Shown one piece after another: positions 44,448 to 54,074 of a stretch of 64,000 nt of DNA. This DNA comes from Magnetococcus sp. PR-3 (GTDB lineage: Bacteria > Pseudomonadota > Magnetococcia > Magnetococcales > Magnetococcaceae), in contig NZ_JBAHUQ010000005.1 in NCBI RefSeq assembly GCF_036689865.1, forward strand, positions 124,001 to 188,000, given 5' to 3'. Under the pieces are notes generated by a model. The model did no database searches and was not told the DNA's origin. It saw only the letters and a list, made by a program, of their open reading frames with translations. How positions within the stretch are numbered: the stretch's first letter is position 1; every line of letters begins with the position of its first letter. The translations under genes and the position numbers were made by a program.

Positions 44448-45716
44448 ATGGAAATTATTCAGGAACACGGCACAATCTTCATGTTCATGGCCATTATCTT
44501 TGGCCTGTATATGTGTTGGGGCATTGGTGCCAATGATGTGGCAAATGCCATGGGTACCTCGGTGGGCTCAGGGGCCATCACCGTTAAACAGGCAATCTTA
44601 ATTGCCGCCATTTTTGAATTTGCTGGTGCTTTCGTTGCCGGTGGTCAGGTGACCAAAACCATTCGTAAGGGGATTATTGATCCGGAGCCCATTGCGGCCA
44701 ACCCGGAACTTTTGGTCTTCGGTATGTTAGCGGCCCTTTTGGCGGCTGCGATCTGGCTGATGGTTGCCTCAACCAAAGGTTGGCCTGTATCCACCACCCA
44801 CACCATTGTTGGTGCCATTGTTGGTTTTGCCATGGTCGGCATTGGGATTGATGCGGTGAATTGGGGCAAGATCGGTAAAGTTGCCGCTTCATGGATCGTA
44901 TCACCCATTATCGGTGGCTCCATCGCCTATATGTTGATGGTCTCTATTCGAAAATTGATCTTGAATACAGATAACCCCTTCAAAAAAGCCCAGCAGTGGG
45001 GGCCTATCTATGTCTTCATGGTGGGCTTTATCACCGCTTTGGTGACCTTGTGGAAAGGGTTGAAACATCTGAAGCTTGACTTCACCATGGTTGAGAGCTT
45101 CTTGCTCTCCAGTTTGATTGGTCTAATCGTTGCCCTCGTCGGTAAGCGTATGATCATGAAGGTTGAGATGGATGAAAGTGCCGATCGTGAATACCACTAC
45201 GCCAGCGTAGAGAAGGTATTCATGCCGATGATGATCTTTACCGCTTGTGCCATGGCCTTTGCCCATGGTTCAAACGATGTGGCCAATGGTATTGGTCCTT
45301 TGGCTGCGGTTGTTTCCATCGTTCAATCCAATGGTGAAGTTGCGCAAAAAGCTGGCCTGCCTATTTGGATTCTGCTGCTTGGTGGTGGTGGTATCGTCAT
45401 CGGTTTGGCCACCATGGGTTATAAGGTGATGCAAACCATCGGTACTAAAATTACGGAGCTGACACCAACCCGAGGTTACAGTGCGACTTTGGCCTCTGCG
45501 GTGACCGTGGTTTTGGCTTCTAAAACCGGTATGCCTGTTTCGACCACACAGATTGCTGTGGGTGCAGTGATGGGTGTGGGCTTTGCCCGAGGTATTGGTG
45601 CGTTGGATATGCGGGTACTGGGCGGGATCTTCCTCTCCTGGCTGGTTACCTTGCCTGCTGGTGGTCTGTTGGCTGCTGGTATCTTCTTTATTATCAAAGG
45701 AATCTTTGGTAACTAA
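44448..45716 (+). CDS. pit: Inorganic phosphate transporter, Pit family
   Basis: 422 residues, about ten to twelve membrane helices in two related halves. The signature loops are GANDVANAMGTSVGSGAI near the start and AHGSNDVANGIGPLAAV in the second half, with GWPVSTTHTIVGAI and GMPVSTTQIAVGAVMG as repeat partners. Pit transporters take up metal-phosphate complexes with protons at low affinity. It forms an operon with the DUF47 gene and is followed by a strong terminator. Signature and length are normal. Confidence 0.97.
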   Translation: MEIIQEHGTIFMFMAIIFGLYMCWGIGANDVANAMGTSVGSGAITVKQAILIAAIFEFAGAFVAGGQVTKTIRKGIIDPEPIAANPELLVFGMLAALLAAAIWLMVASTKGWPVSTTHTIVGAIVGFAMVGIGIDAVNWGKIGKVAASWIVSPIIGGSIAYMLMVSIRKLILNTDNPFKKAQQWGPIYVFMVGFITALVTLWKGLKHLKLDFTMVESFLLSSLIGLIVALVGKRMIMKVEMDESADREYHYASVEKVFMPMMIFTACAMAFAHGSNDVANGIGPLAAVVSIVQSNGEVAQKAGLPIWILLLGGGGIVIGLATMGYKVMQTIGTKITELTPTRGYSATLASAVTVVLASKTGMPVSTTQIAVGAVMGVGFARGIGALDMRVLGGIFLSWLVTLPAGGLLAAGIFFIIKGIFGN

Positions 45717-45740
45717 AGCTGACGTACAGCCCAATTGAAT

Positions 45741-45778
45741 AAAAAACGCGGTGGTCGCAAGATCACCGCGTTTTTTTT
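45741..45778 (+). terminator. Intrinsic terminator of the DUF47-pit operon
   Basis: Stem CGCGGTG / CACCGCG followed by eight T residues, 30 bases after the pit stop. Confidence 0.95.
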
Positions 45779-46152
45779 AGGGCACGATGGGCCTTTTTTA
45801 AAATCCCCTGTGGTGTGTAGGCGGTTTACAACGGTTATGGCAGGTGATCACGTACTGTGAGCTTGTGTGCGGTAAAGCCTCCAAAGGGTTGGCCGCTTTG
45901 GGGTAGGGCTGTAAAAGGGTGGGGCTTGATCTGTTAATCTTGCTCGGTTGGACGATGCCTCTTTATGCCATTTAGGGCTGTTGGTATGGCAAAGTCTTGA
46001 GGATGGTTTGGGTGGGATAAGCATCGGCAGGGTGAATTTTTTAGGCTTCACCGATCAGGTGGCATAACCCTACGCATGAGCAGAAAAAGATCACCTGTTC
46101 ATCGTGGGGTCTGTTGTGCATGAATAACCTGCTGTTGGGTTGGATGCAGGTA
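45779..46152. other. Intergenic region, no gene found
   Basis: About 374 bases between the pit terminator and the convergent 3' end of asnB. No ORF with a credible start and no strong secondary structure was noticed. Confidence 0.5.
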
Positions 46153-48048
46153 TCACCGGGATCTGGTGTAGAGCTTGTGGTTTTCTAACCAGAGTCGAAA
46201 GCAGGTTATGCGCCACAGCAGGTTTGGGGCAGAAGGGCCAATATGTTGGGCGTAGCTTGCCCAGGTTTGAAAGGGCTCTGGTAGGGCAACGGGTAGAAGT
46301 GCATGCTTCTCCAGCTGGTGAATGGTTTGTTCCAGAGTACGGCGAAGTTCACCTTCCCACAGTTTGGTGCTGTCTGGAATAAAGCCTTGCTTAGGTCTTT
46401 CAAATAACCTCTTGGGTAAATGCTCAGCAAGGAGTTGATGAGAAAGGACCTTACTCAATCCCTTCTGTGAGTCATAGCGGTTTTCTTTGGGCAGGGACAG
46501 CAACCACTCCATGAGTGTGTGATCTAAAAGCGGTTCTCGCACTTCCAAACCATGGGCCATGCTGGTCCGGTCAATTTTAACCATGAGATTTTCGGGTAGG
46601 TAGAGCATTAAATCCAACCGTCCCACCCACTCCAGGGGATCGTGGATCTTGGAGAGCTCACCGCTTTGCCATGTAAAACTCTCTGCCAACGGCTCCAACT
46701 GCATAGAGTCCACAACAGGATAGCGGTTTATCTGATGACTATCCTTCCATCCTCGCATGGCAAGCCATTGAGACATTCTGTCTTTTTGCGCAATGGTAAC
46801 CGCTGTTGCCCTGCACGTGGGGCGTATGCGGGGTGCCCAAAACCCAACCAGTTTTCGCATCCAAGGGGGTAACCGGTTCCATGGGTTGAGTTGCTGCATT
46901 TGATGGTGCCATGAATAACCAAATGCCGCTTCATCTCCACCATCCCCCGAGAGCACAACCTTGGTATGTTGGGCAACTTGCTCGGTTAGGGAGAGGGTAG
47001 GGAGTAGAGATTCATCTGCAAAAGGTTCATCAAAAACGGTGAAGGCTTGTTGCAGTGCATCCAGGCTGTCACCTAACTGAAATTGAATATTCTGCAAGCC
47101 AATATGTTCGGTTATCTGTTGGGCATAGGTTGATTCATCCAGCGCACTCCCCTTAAACCCCATGGTATAGCTGGTTATATCCCCCCCGGTTAATTGGCCA
47201 GAGAGTAAGGTCACCATGGTCGAGTCGATCCCACCACTCATTAAGGTTCCTACGGGTACATCACTGACCAGACGATAATCAACCGCCTGTTCCACATGGG
47301 CTTTATAGGCATTCAGCCGGTCGTCTGCACTCAGGTGGGTCGTATTGGGTGGTATGGATGCAATACTGTAATAGGGGGTTTGTGTACCCACGTCTACCTT
47401 AGAGCTGTTCCATTGAATGCTCATATGGTGACCTGGTAACAGTTTGGCCACATTTTTTAAAATAGAACGGGGTGAAGGGATATAGCCCAACGTTAAGAAA
47501 TTACGTACAGAGATTGGATCAACCTCCAAAGAGGTCATGGGCAATTTTCTTAAACTATGTAGATCCGATGCAAAACAGAAATTCTCCTGATCATATGTAT
47601 AACAGAGCGGTTTAACCCCAAAACGATCACGGGCTAAAATGAGCCTGTTGTTTTGGGGATCCAGCCAAGCGAAGGCAAACATACCATGCAGTTTTTGTAG
47701 GGCCGCGATCCCCCAACAGTTTAATGCTTGGAGTAAGACCTCGGTATCACTGGTCGAGTTGAAGCGGTAGTTAAGTGCTTGGAGCTCCTGTTTAAGCTCA
47801 CGGTAATTATAGATTTCGCCATTGAAAGTAAGCAGAGAGCCTTGTTCGGCCCGCATGGGTTGATAACCCCCTGCGCTGAGGTCCTGGATGGCCAACCGGG
47901 TATGTCCCAAAACCCAATGTTGACCTGCTTCTAGCCCTTCTCCATCAGGACCGCGTGGACGCAACGCCTTAAGGGCGGGCATGGTCTGCGCCTTAGCTTG
48001 CTTTGGTTCCGCCACGCCTGGTCCGACCCAGCCTAAAATCCCGCACAT
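46153..48048 (-). CDS. asnB: Asparagine synthase (glutamine-hydrolysing)
   Basis: 631 residues. The N-terminal class II glutaminase begins MCGILGWVGPG, with the nucleophile Cys2 and the glutamine-binding RLAIQDLSAGGYQPM; the C-terminal ATP-pyrophosphatase domain has PVGTLMSGGIDSTMVTL (PP loop) and LSGDGGDEAAFGYSWH. It amidates aspartate with glutamine nitrogen. Copies of this family next to glycosyltransferases often amidate surface-polysaccharide building blocks instead, and here it starts 4 bases after the GT2 stop. Confidence 0.95.
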   Translation of the reverse strand: MCGILGWVGPGVAEPKQAKAQTMPALKALRPRGPDGEGLEAGQHWVLGHTRLAIQDLSAGGYQPMRAEQGSLLTFNGEIYNYRELKQELQALNYRFNSTSDTEVLLQALNCWGIAALQKLHGMFAFAWLDPQNNRLILARDRFGVKPLCYTYDQENFCFASDLHSLRKLPMTSLEVDPISVRNFLTLGYIPSPRSILKNVAKLLPGHHMSIQWNSSKVDVGTQTPYYSIASIPPNTTHLSADDRLNAYKAHVEQAVDYRLVSDVPVGTLMSGGIDSTMVTLLSGQLTGGDITSYTMGFKGSALDESTYAQQITEHIGLQNIQFQLGDSLDALQQAFTVFDEPFADESLLPTLSLTEQVAQHTKVVLSGDGGDEAAFGYSWHHQMQQLNPWNRLPPWMRKLVGFWAPRIRPTCRATAVTIAQKDRMSQWLAMRGWKDSHQINRYPVVDSMQLEPLAESFTWQSGELSKIHDPLEWVGRLDLMLYLPENLMVKIDRTSMAHGLEVREPLLDHTLMEWLLSLPKENRYDSQKGLSKVLSHQLLAEHLPKRLFERPKQGFIPDSTKLWEGELRRTLEQTIHQLEKHALLPVALPEPFQTWASYAQHIGPSAPNLLWRITCFRLWLENHKLYTRSR

Positions 48049-48052
48049 GAGC

Positions 48053-48994
48053 TTAGTCCCACTTACTGGGCATAGGAGGCATAAAGCGTGTTGAGATAGG
48101 AAACTTGAGTATGGAAAACCAAGATAGGTTGAGATAGCGTTTCATATTGATAGCTCTACGTAGTTGCCGATATCTAAACAGAGTGAAAAAAATATCCTTA
48201 CGGTAACTGCGCTGTACGTTATGCCAAGCCCATTGACGTTCTCTGTTGTTAAGGGGGCAGTCGTTATGCTCCAGCGCTTCTTGTTGTATTTGCTGATGCA
48301 TACCCAGCTTTTTTTCCCGATTAAGGGATTTTTCCTGACCAGGGTGGGTCCGGTCCCAAGCTAGTGCGGGGGGGGTGGTTAGCAGCGGGTAATGACGGCT
48401 CAGTTTCAGCCAGATCTCATGATCACCCACATGCCGTTTACCACTGAACCCGCCAATCTGACGGAAGGCATCTGTTCGTATAAATGCACTATTGGGGGAG
48501 CGAACAAACAGGTTGTAGTGGAAAAAATTGATAAAATAGGCTTCATAGGGTGAGAGCAGGATGGGATGAGGGCGGTTAACAAAACTGTCTTGTGAAAGGG
48601 CGTAACCTGCCTCTGGGTGCTCCTCCATCAAAGAAACCAAATAGGCCAAGCTATGGGGGTAGAGGTGGTCGTCGGAGTCTACATATTTTAAATAGCGACC
48701 TCGGGCCAACTCTGCCGCACGGTTGCGGTTGGGGTAGTCCCCTAAATTGGTCTCATTGCGGTATACATGAATACGATGGTCTTTTTCGGCATAGCGGCAG
48801 CACAAATCGTAGGTGGCATCCAGAGATCCATCATCAACGATGATCATCTCCCAGTCTGTATAGGTCGACTGAATGACGCTTTCAATGGCTTCTCCAACAA
48901 AATCCTCACGGTTATATGCGGTAATCAAGATGCTAACCGTTGGATCAGATGGAGAGTGGGATACGCCATCCATCGCGTGTGGCAATGTGCCCAT
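48053..48994 (-). CDS. GT2-family glycosyltransferase
   Basis: 313 residues, GT-A fold. SILITAYNREDFVGEAIESVIQSTYTDWEMIIVDDGSLDATYDLC at the start gives the nucleotide-sugar site; RGRYLKYVDSDDHLYPHSL carries the metal-binding D-x-D, and FSGKRHVGDHEIWLKLSRHYPL provides the catalytic D/E-D region. It adds a sugar to a surface glycan or lipid precursor. Operon with asnB downstream. Confidence 0.94.
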   Translation of the reverse strand: MGTLPHAMDGVSHSPSDPTVSILITAYNREDFVGEAIESVIQSTYTDWEMIIVDDGSLDATYDLCCRYAEKDHRIHVYRNETNLGDYPNRNRAAELARGRYLKYVDSDDHLYPHSLAYLVSLMEEHPEAGYALSQDSFVNRPHPILLSPYEAYFINFFHYNLFVRSPNSAFIRTDAFRQIGGFSGKRHVGDHEIWLKLSRHYPLLTTPPALAWDRTHPGQEKSLNREKKLGMHQQIQQEALEHNDCPLNNRERQWAWHNVQRSYRKDIFFTLFRYRQLRRAINMKRYLNLSWFSILKFPISTRFMPPMPSKWD

Positions 48995-49330
48995 CTAAAG
49001 TTTACTCCAGCTTAAGAGTCATTGGGAGTTAGGCTCTGGCGAAGGCAAAGCCTAAGGACCGGATGCGTGATAGTCGCGCTCGATCTCTCTGCGATCATAG
49101 CCACAACTCTATCATAACCATGTAGATTCCTAAGTATTATAGGTGACAAGAGGAGGATAGAGAAGTTGTGATCTGTTATACAGCCCACCTCTTATCCTGG
49201 AGATGCGTGGCGGCAAGATCAAAGGCCCTTGGGTCACGGATGAGAAGGGGGGGGGACGGTGGTGATCGCTGGGTTGGATATACCCATGTGCGTACCTGCC
49301 GAACTTGGTTAAGATCCCGGTTTGGCGGTG
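48995..49330. other. Intergenic region with a small hairpin, no gene found
   Basis: About 336 bases between two minus-strand genes. A TTAGGCT / AGCCTAA hairpin at 49029-49055 lies close upstream of the GT2 start. Nothing else was recognised. Confidence 0.5.
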
Positions 49331-50725
49331 TTATGCCTCGGGTGTGCTCACCAGCTCAGGGCAGGGAACGGTTGGTAAGATCAGAGGGATCAGGCAATCA
49401 CCCAAACCAACAAACAGCCCAATCTCTTGACTTAAACCACTAAAGACAATGTGGTGGTTCTCCATCTCTCCGGCATGTATCCATAAGGTCTGGTTACGGT
49501 TCAATGGGGTGTGTGACACAATAAAAGGGGTCTCTGGGGGTAACCCCATGCCTTTGCGAAAACGTTTGATGTCCCCTTTGGTATACCCGCTGGGATAGTG
49601 CTGTCCTCGCATACGGTTCCACAGCAGTTCGTTAACCAGGCCAGGGTAATTCTGGGCATTGATGATCATATCCCGGTCAGCCTTGGCGCGGGGTGGGGCG
49701 GCATGGGTACTTAAAAAGTGGTGTCCTGCGGCAACCAGTGGGAGCTGGTTGTAGAACTCATCCATAAGGGCAACGTAGGACTCCCCCCGCCTTTCAAGCA
49801 GGGCATCGAGCCAGAGCTTGCCTTGTGGTACTCCCCCCTTAGAGATGCGTGGCGAGAAGCTGTCATGATTGCCTCTGAGATAGAACACCTGTTGGGGGAA
49901 AAGTGTTTTGAGATGAAGAATCAGGTCCATCATCAAGATGGAACTCTCCATCTGATCAAGTTGGCCATCCCGTTCAGAGTGTACGCCATCTCCAAGAATA
50001 ATCAGGGCTTGTGTGCCACTTTGCAAACCATCCCATAACCCCCCCCAGTTGAGGATGGCAAGCAGGTTTTCCACACACGCATGGAGATCCCCCACCAAGA
50101 TGGGTTCCATATGCTCGGGCAGTTCCAGTAGGCTTCCCAGATTGCCCAGGCTATTTTTTGGGCGAAAAGGATCTTGCTGTTGGCTGGTTGCAGCACGCTG
50201 TAAAAGATCCAAAGCTTCAGGCGCGGCTAGCGGCTGAAGGGGGTCTGGAAAAGGGGCCAGCAGTGTTTCCAGCCGTTCATTCTTAAGAGATTGGATCTGT
50301 TGCTTGAGGGTGGCATCCGCCGGGGCTACAACCATACCAAAATCGGTGTGTAGCTCTTTAAGACACAACTCTTGCGCGGTCAAGCGTAGCTCGACATGGC
50401 GCATGGCCACATCAGAGGCCAACCCAAACAGGCTCTGTTGCTGGGGTTGATCCCGTCCCAAAATCAGTGGGGTATTCAATTTTAGGCGTATAAAGCCATG
50501 TGCTCGGTCAAAATAGCGGGTGGGATTGACCAACATGATGGCATCCGAATGACCGGGCTCTGCCATGACCAGAATGGTGGAGCCATTGCGGCCCAGCGTC
50601 AGGGTCAGAGGCAGGGCTGAGAGATCAATACGAATACGCTCACCCATTAGGCGCATGGGCTCAGTGGGTCGAATGGCCGGTTGTGTTGGAGGCCGAAACA
50701 GCTTCGTGAGCATATCTGTAATCAT
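49331..50725 (-). CDS. Calcineurin-like metallophosphoesterase
   Basis: 464 residues. The phosphoesterase domain sits in the C-terminal half: GDLHACVENLLAIL (D-x-H), ILGDGVHSERDG (G-D-x-x), FYLRGNHDSFSP (G-N-H-D) and a late AAGHHFLSTHAAPP histidine pair. These provide a two-metal site. The GDxxD variant loop reads GDGVH, slightly unusual. The N-terminal 190 residues are of unknown fold. The substrate could be a phosphoprotein, nucleotide or nucleic acid. A terminator separates it from the upstream PstS-like operon. Confidence 0.88.
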   Translation of the reverse strand: MITDMLTKLFRPPTQPAIRPTEPMRLMGERIRIDLSALPLTLTLGRNGSTILVMAEPGHSDAIMLVNPTRYFDRAHGFIRLKLNTPLILGRDQPQQQSLFGLASDVAMRHVELRLTAQELCLKELHTDFGMVVAPADATLKQQIQSLKNERLETLLAPFPDPLQPLAAPEALDLLQRAATSQQQDPFRPKNSLGNLGSLLELPEHMEPILVGDLHACVENLLAILNWGGLWDGLQSGTQALIILGDGVHSERDGQLDQMESSILMMDLILHLKTLFPQQVFYLRGNHDSFSPRISKGGVPQGKLWLDALLERRGESYVALMDEFYNQLPLVAAGHHFLSTHAAPPRAKADRDMIINAQNYPGLVNELLWNRMRGQHYPSGYTKGDIKRFRKGMGLPPETPFIVSHTPLNRNQTLWIHAGEMENHHIVFSGLSQEIGLFVGLGDCLIPLILPTVPCPELVSTPEA

Positions 50726-50822
50726 GCTAGCGGCATCATCCCAGGTGTCAGCAGAGGGTTAAAGTAACATTCTCCCATAATTATTGGATAGAAAGCATGC
50801 AAAAACGGGTGTCAGGCGCAAC

Positions 50823-50854
50823 AAAAAGGCCCATGCCAAATTCAGGCATGGGCC
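50823..50854 (-). terminator. Intrinsic terminator after the PstS-like gene
   Basis: A perfect 10-base stem GGCCCATGCC / GGCATGGGCC with a 7-base loop and five T residues on the minus strand, about 30 bases after the stop at 50884. Confidence 0.9.
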
Positions 50855-50883
50855 GTTGTGCTCGGTCCTATAGATCTATAGGG

Positions 50884-51798
50884 CTAGAAAGTCTGTCCCT
50901 GCCCACCATGCCCAATGGGAATAAAGCCATGGCTCTTGACCATACGCTGCCCTTGGTCACCCCGTACCCAGTCCAGATAACTTCTAACTTGGGGGTCTGG
51001 TTCACCTAAGGTGTACATGTAAAGGGGGCGTAGCAGGGGGTAGTCTGTGGTGACCCGTAGTTCAGCCTGTTGATCCACGCAGTAGCGTTGATCTCCCTTC
51101 TTGCTGTTGCGGATTAAACAGAGCGGTTTAATCCGTTCAGACAGTCGAGAGATGCTGATATAGCCTAGGGCACATGGATCGTTGGCCACCGCATCCACCA
51201 TCTCTTCTCGGGTGCGTTTATAGGCAATATCCCGGCGCATTAAGCCCCTTTTACCCAAGACGGCATGTCGAAAGTAAGCATACGTTCCCGTATTGATGCG
51301 ACGGCTAATGGCGTTTATGCGTTGATCTTTACAACCCGGCACGGTAATGCCAATGTCACTCCAACGCTCAACATCCCCTTTTTTACCATAAATACGTTTA
51401 AGTTCCTGGCCACTTAAAGCGCTAGCGGGGTTGTCAGGGTGGACAATGGCGGAGAGTGCATCCCACCCCACCACAAAACCCACAGGTTGGGTGCGTAGAC
51501 GACGGTTGGCCAGTTTGATCTCGCGGGCTTTCATGGCGCGGCTGGAGTTGGCAATATCCACATGGCCATTAATTAAGGCGGCAATACCATTGCCGGACCC
51601 ACCACCAAATACCTCAACCACGGCATCGTGGGATTGGGGAACGGTAGCTTGGTAAGCACGTGACCACAATAAAGCGACATCCACCATGGTCACGGAACCT
51701 TTGTTACGGATCATGCGTGGTTCAGCTTGGACGGATGGTGTCCAGACAGAATAGGCCAGCAGTGTGGCCCCTAATATGACGAACCAATATTTTTTCAT
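50884..51798 (-). CDS. PstS-like phosphate-type periplasmic binding protein
   Basis: 304 residues. Signal peptide (WFVILGATLLAYSVWTPSVQA), then a type II periplasmic-binding fold: EVFGGGSGNGIAALINGHVDIANSSR (the phosphate-binding SG and S-R region), DNPASALSGQELKRIYGKKGD and the C-terminal region with a Cys pair (PLCLIRNSKKGDQRYCVD). It resembles PstS-type or phosphate-sensing proteins. No PstA, PstB, PstC or PhoU-type Pst gene is nearby, so it is an orphan binding protein. Its start overlaps the stop of the YhaN-like ATPase by four bases (ATGA), so it is translationally coupled. Confidence 0.88.
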   Translation of the reverse strand: MKKYWFVILGATLLAYSVWTPSVQAEPRMIRNKGSVTMVDVALLWSRAYQATVPQSHDAVVEVFGGGSGNGIAALINGHVDIANSSRAMKAREIKLANRRLRTQPVGFVVGWDALSAIVHPDNPASALSGQELKRIYGKKGDVERWSDIGITVPGCKDQRINAISRRINTGTYAYFRHAVLGKRGLMRRDIAYKRTREEMVDAVANDPCALGYISISRLSERIKPLCLIRNSKKGDQRYCVDQQAELRVTTDYPLLRPLYMYTLGEPDPQVRSYLDWVRGDQGQRMVKSHGFIPIGHGGQGQTF

Positions 51799-54074
51799 AA
51801 AGCGTTCCCATCAACAATAAGGCTTTCTTGATCCTGCCTACAGGTTATGCGGACCAGCCCCTCTTCAGCAAGAACTTCAGAAAAAGATTGTGTGGCCACC
51901 CATAGTTGAGATAGCGGGGCCGACAGTTGACAGAGGGCCTGCATAGCCTCTTCAGTACGGGTTTTATCAAAAAAGGCAAAGGGTTCATCCAGTAGCATGC
52001 ATTGGTTGCCGCTGACGGAATGTGCCGTTATGGCCTTGGCCAAGGTTAGGCGCAAAACCAGCTGTAACTGTCGCTGGGCGCCGGTACTTAGGTCAGAAAT
52101 GGGGACCAAGGCATCACGGCCACCGGTCCGGGTTCTGAGGTTCATCTCCTTATCCAGCTCCAGATAGCGGTAGTGTTGACCTGTAAAACGAGGGGCTAAA
52201 GTGGACATGCACCGTTTAAGCTCTTGTTGAAACCGGCTGTTGCAGGCCTTTTGAGCCCCTTGTAAAAGGCCCAGGCTGACCTCCCGAACCCGTACACCAT
52301 GACGCTGCGTCCGGTGAATGGTGTGGCAACTTTGCAGTGCTTCGCGCAAAACCTCATCCCGTTCCCGCCGTTCATTCTCTTCATCAATCGCCTGTTCAAG
52401 CTGATCAAGGCGGGCGGTTAGGCTTTCTCGCTCAGTTTGAGCTTTTTCCAACCGATGATCCAACACTTGCCGGTCAAGCGCCAACTTATCAGCAACCTCA
52501 TCCATATGCTGTCGCAACACCTCTTTGGTTTCGGCGGCTTCTGGCGTATTCATGAACATATTGCCCATCTCACCAAACCAGCGATTTAGGCGCTCAGACC
52601 ATGGGGCATCGGTTAGGGTAATCATTTCCAAAAAACGTGAGAGCATGGGGCGTTTGATGAGTGCATCCAACCGTTTAAATTGTTCACGACCATATTTGGC
52701 CTGTTGATCCAGCGCATGGATGCGTTTACTAACCCGGTGTTTGGTCAAGGTATAGAGCCAAAAGCTTAGGCCAGAAAGCAGTGCAATACTCCCTTCAACG
52801 GCCAATACGGTTGTAAAGCGGGGGCCCAGCTCTTTTTCACTGCCCAGTAGCTGCATTAATAGGCCGTGGTCACTGGTGGTTATACCAGGATCTTCCACCA
52901 CAGCCAGTTGTGCCATATACCATAAGGTGGTTGTGGCTGCTGTGAGCAACATGGTCAAGCCAAACAGCCAACCACTGCGGTGCTGCATGGTCACCTTGCT
53001 GTCCCGTTTGTGCTGCAGTGTCGCGCGACGTATGGGGTAGGTGGTTGCATCCTGCTCCTTTTCCGTAAAGGGGGCATGCAGCACTTTATCCTCTGCCAAC
53101 CAGTGTCGCCATTTTTCACCCTGTTTGCGGATTTCGCCCATCAGGGTGCGGAGCTCCCCCAGTGCGGAGATACGCCGTTGGATCAAAGGGCGCAACAAGC
53201 GTGTTGGGGCTTCATCCACACCAAGTTTATTGCCTTGGCATAGGCGATCCAGCCCATCCATCGCCGATTCCACCCCCTCAAGCTCTTTTTGCCAAAGATC
53301 CAGATCATCATTGGGGGTGAGCTGTTGTAGGGGGCTCTCTGTCAGGTGTCGGGTAGCATCTTGCAAGGTCATGGAAAATCTGCGGATTTGGCGAATTTGT
53401 TTGTCCAGAGTATGGCGGGTGGAGAGGGTCTCTTCCAGCTGCTTGTGCAGGGTATCCAGCGAACCCATCATCACATCCAGATCTTCCAGCTCCTCTTCAA
53501 TTTTTTCAATCTCGTGGCCACTGTTTTGGCTTTCTGTAGCCATTTCAATGACTTCATCTGACAGCTCTTCGGCCACCTTCTCCAAATAATCAACACCGGA
53601 AATACGACGTAACACTTGGGGGTTGGGGCGGGGGGTATCGGGGCCTTGCTGACCTAAATTGAGACAGCTCATAAAGGTCTCAAAATCCAAGCCGATCTTT
53701 TGAATAATGGCTGCATTGACCCCAGAAACTCCTTTAACCAAAGGGTTCTTTGGATCATCGGCCAAGCTAAGATTGGCCCGGTGGCCACCCTCTGGGTCCA
53801 GATAACGGATGACCTGATACAGACGTTGATCATTGCCGCTGAAGAGCATGGTTAGAGAGGCCTGGTGTGTGCCCCACTTAACAGCCCGTGCCAGAGACTC
53901 TTCATGCAGGCGGCTGGTTCGACCGTACAAGCCCAGCAGTAGCATCTCCAGTAACGAGCTTTTCCCACTCTCATTATCGCCATCAATGGCGATTAATCCC
54001 TGTTTAGGGAGGTTTTTTAAATGTACCTGGGTAAAGCGAAAGAGATTTTCTGCAGCCAGACTATGAATGATCAT
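51795..54074 (-). CDS. SMC-like ATPase with internal membrane hairpin (YhaN-type)
   Basis: 759 residues. An ABC/SMC-class head is split: Walker A GDNESGKSS (32-40), signature LSTGAQRQ (662-669) and Walker B CMLLDEP (692-698) with a D-loop. Two coiled-coil arms (about 160-350 and 445-590) enclose two membrane segments (about 369-390 and 421-443), giving a hairpin in the membrane. This is the YhaN layout of Bacillus, a relative of Rad50/SbcC. YhaN-type proteins are usually paired with a YhaO-like nuclease, which is not adjacent here; a calcineurin-type phosphoesterase is one gene further on. It overlaps the downstream PstS-like gene by 4 bases and the upstream 71-residue gene by 14. Confidence 0.87.
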   Translation of the reverse strand: MIIHSLAAENLFRFTQVHLKNLPKQGLIAIDGDNESGKSSLLEMLLLGLYGRTSRLHEESLARAVKWGTHQASLTMLFSGNDQRLYQVIRYLDPEGGHRANLSLADDPKNPLVKGVSGVNAAIIQKIGLDFETFMSCLNLGQQGPDTPRPNPQVLRRISGVDYLEKVAEELSDEVIEMATESQNSGHEIEKIEEELEDLDVMMGSLDTLHKQLEETLSTRHTLDKQIRQIRRFSMTLQDATRHLTESPLQQLTPNDDLDLWQKELEGVESAMDGLDRLCQGNKLGVDEAPTRLLRPLIQRRISALGELRTLMGEIRKQGEKWRHWLAEDKVLHAPFTEKEQDATTYPIRRATLQHKRDSKVTMQHRSGWLFGLTMLLTAATTTLWYMAQLAVVEDPGITTSDHGLLMQLLGSEKELGPRFTTVLAVEGSIALLSGLSFWLYTLTKHRVSKRIHALDQQAKYGREQFKRLDALIKRPMLSRFLEMITLTDAPWSERLNRWFGEMGNMFMNTPEAAETKEVLRQHMDEVADKLALDRQVLDHRLEKAQTERESLTARLDQLEQAIDEENERRERDEVLREALQSCHTIHRTQRHGVRVREVSLGLLQGAQKACNSRFQQELKRCMSTLAPRFTGQHYRYLELDKEMNLRTRTGGRDALVPISDLSTGAQRQLQLVLRLTLAKAITAHSVSGNQCMLLDEPFAFFDKTRTEEAMQALCQLSAPLSQLWVATQSFSEVLAEEGLVRITCRQDQESLIVDGNAL

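Noticed and set aside
49029-49055. Hairpin with a GGCAAAGCC-like loop, reminiscent of a c-di-GMP riboswitch
   Set aside because: The second helix, tetraloop and receptor of the GEMM fold are missing, and the resemblance is on the plus strand while the nearest gene downstream in that direction is on the minus strand.
49331-54074. SbcCD-type pair formed by the phosphoesterase and the SMC-like ATPase
   Set aside because: The two genes are separated by the PstS-like gene and a strong terminator, and the phosphoesterase lacks the SbcD-type arrangement, so a complex is not supported.
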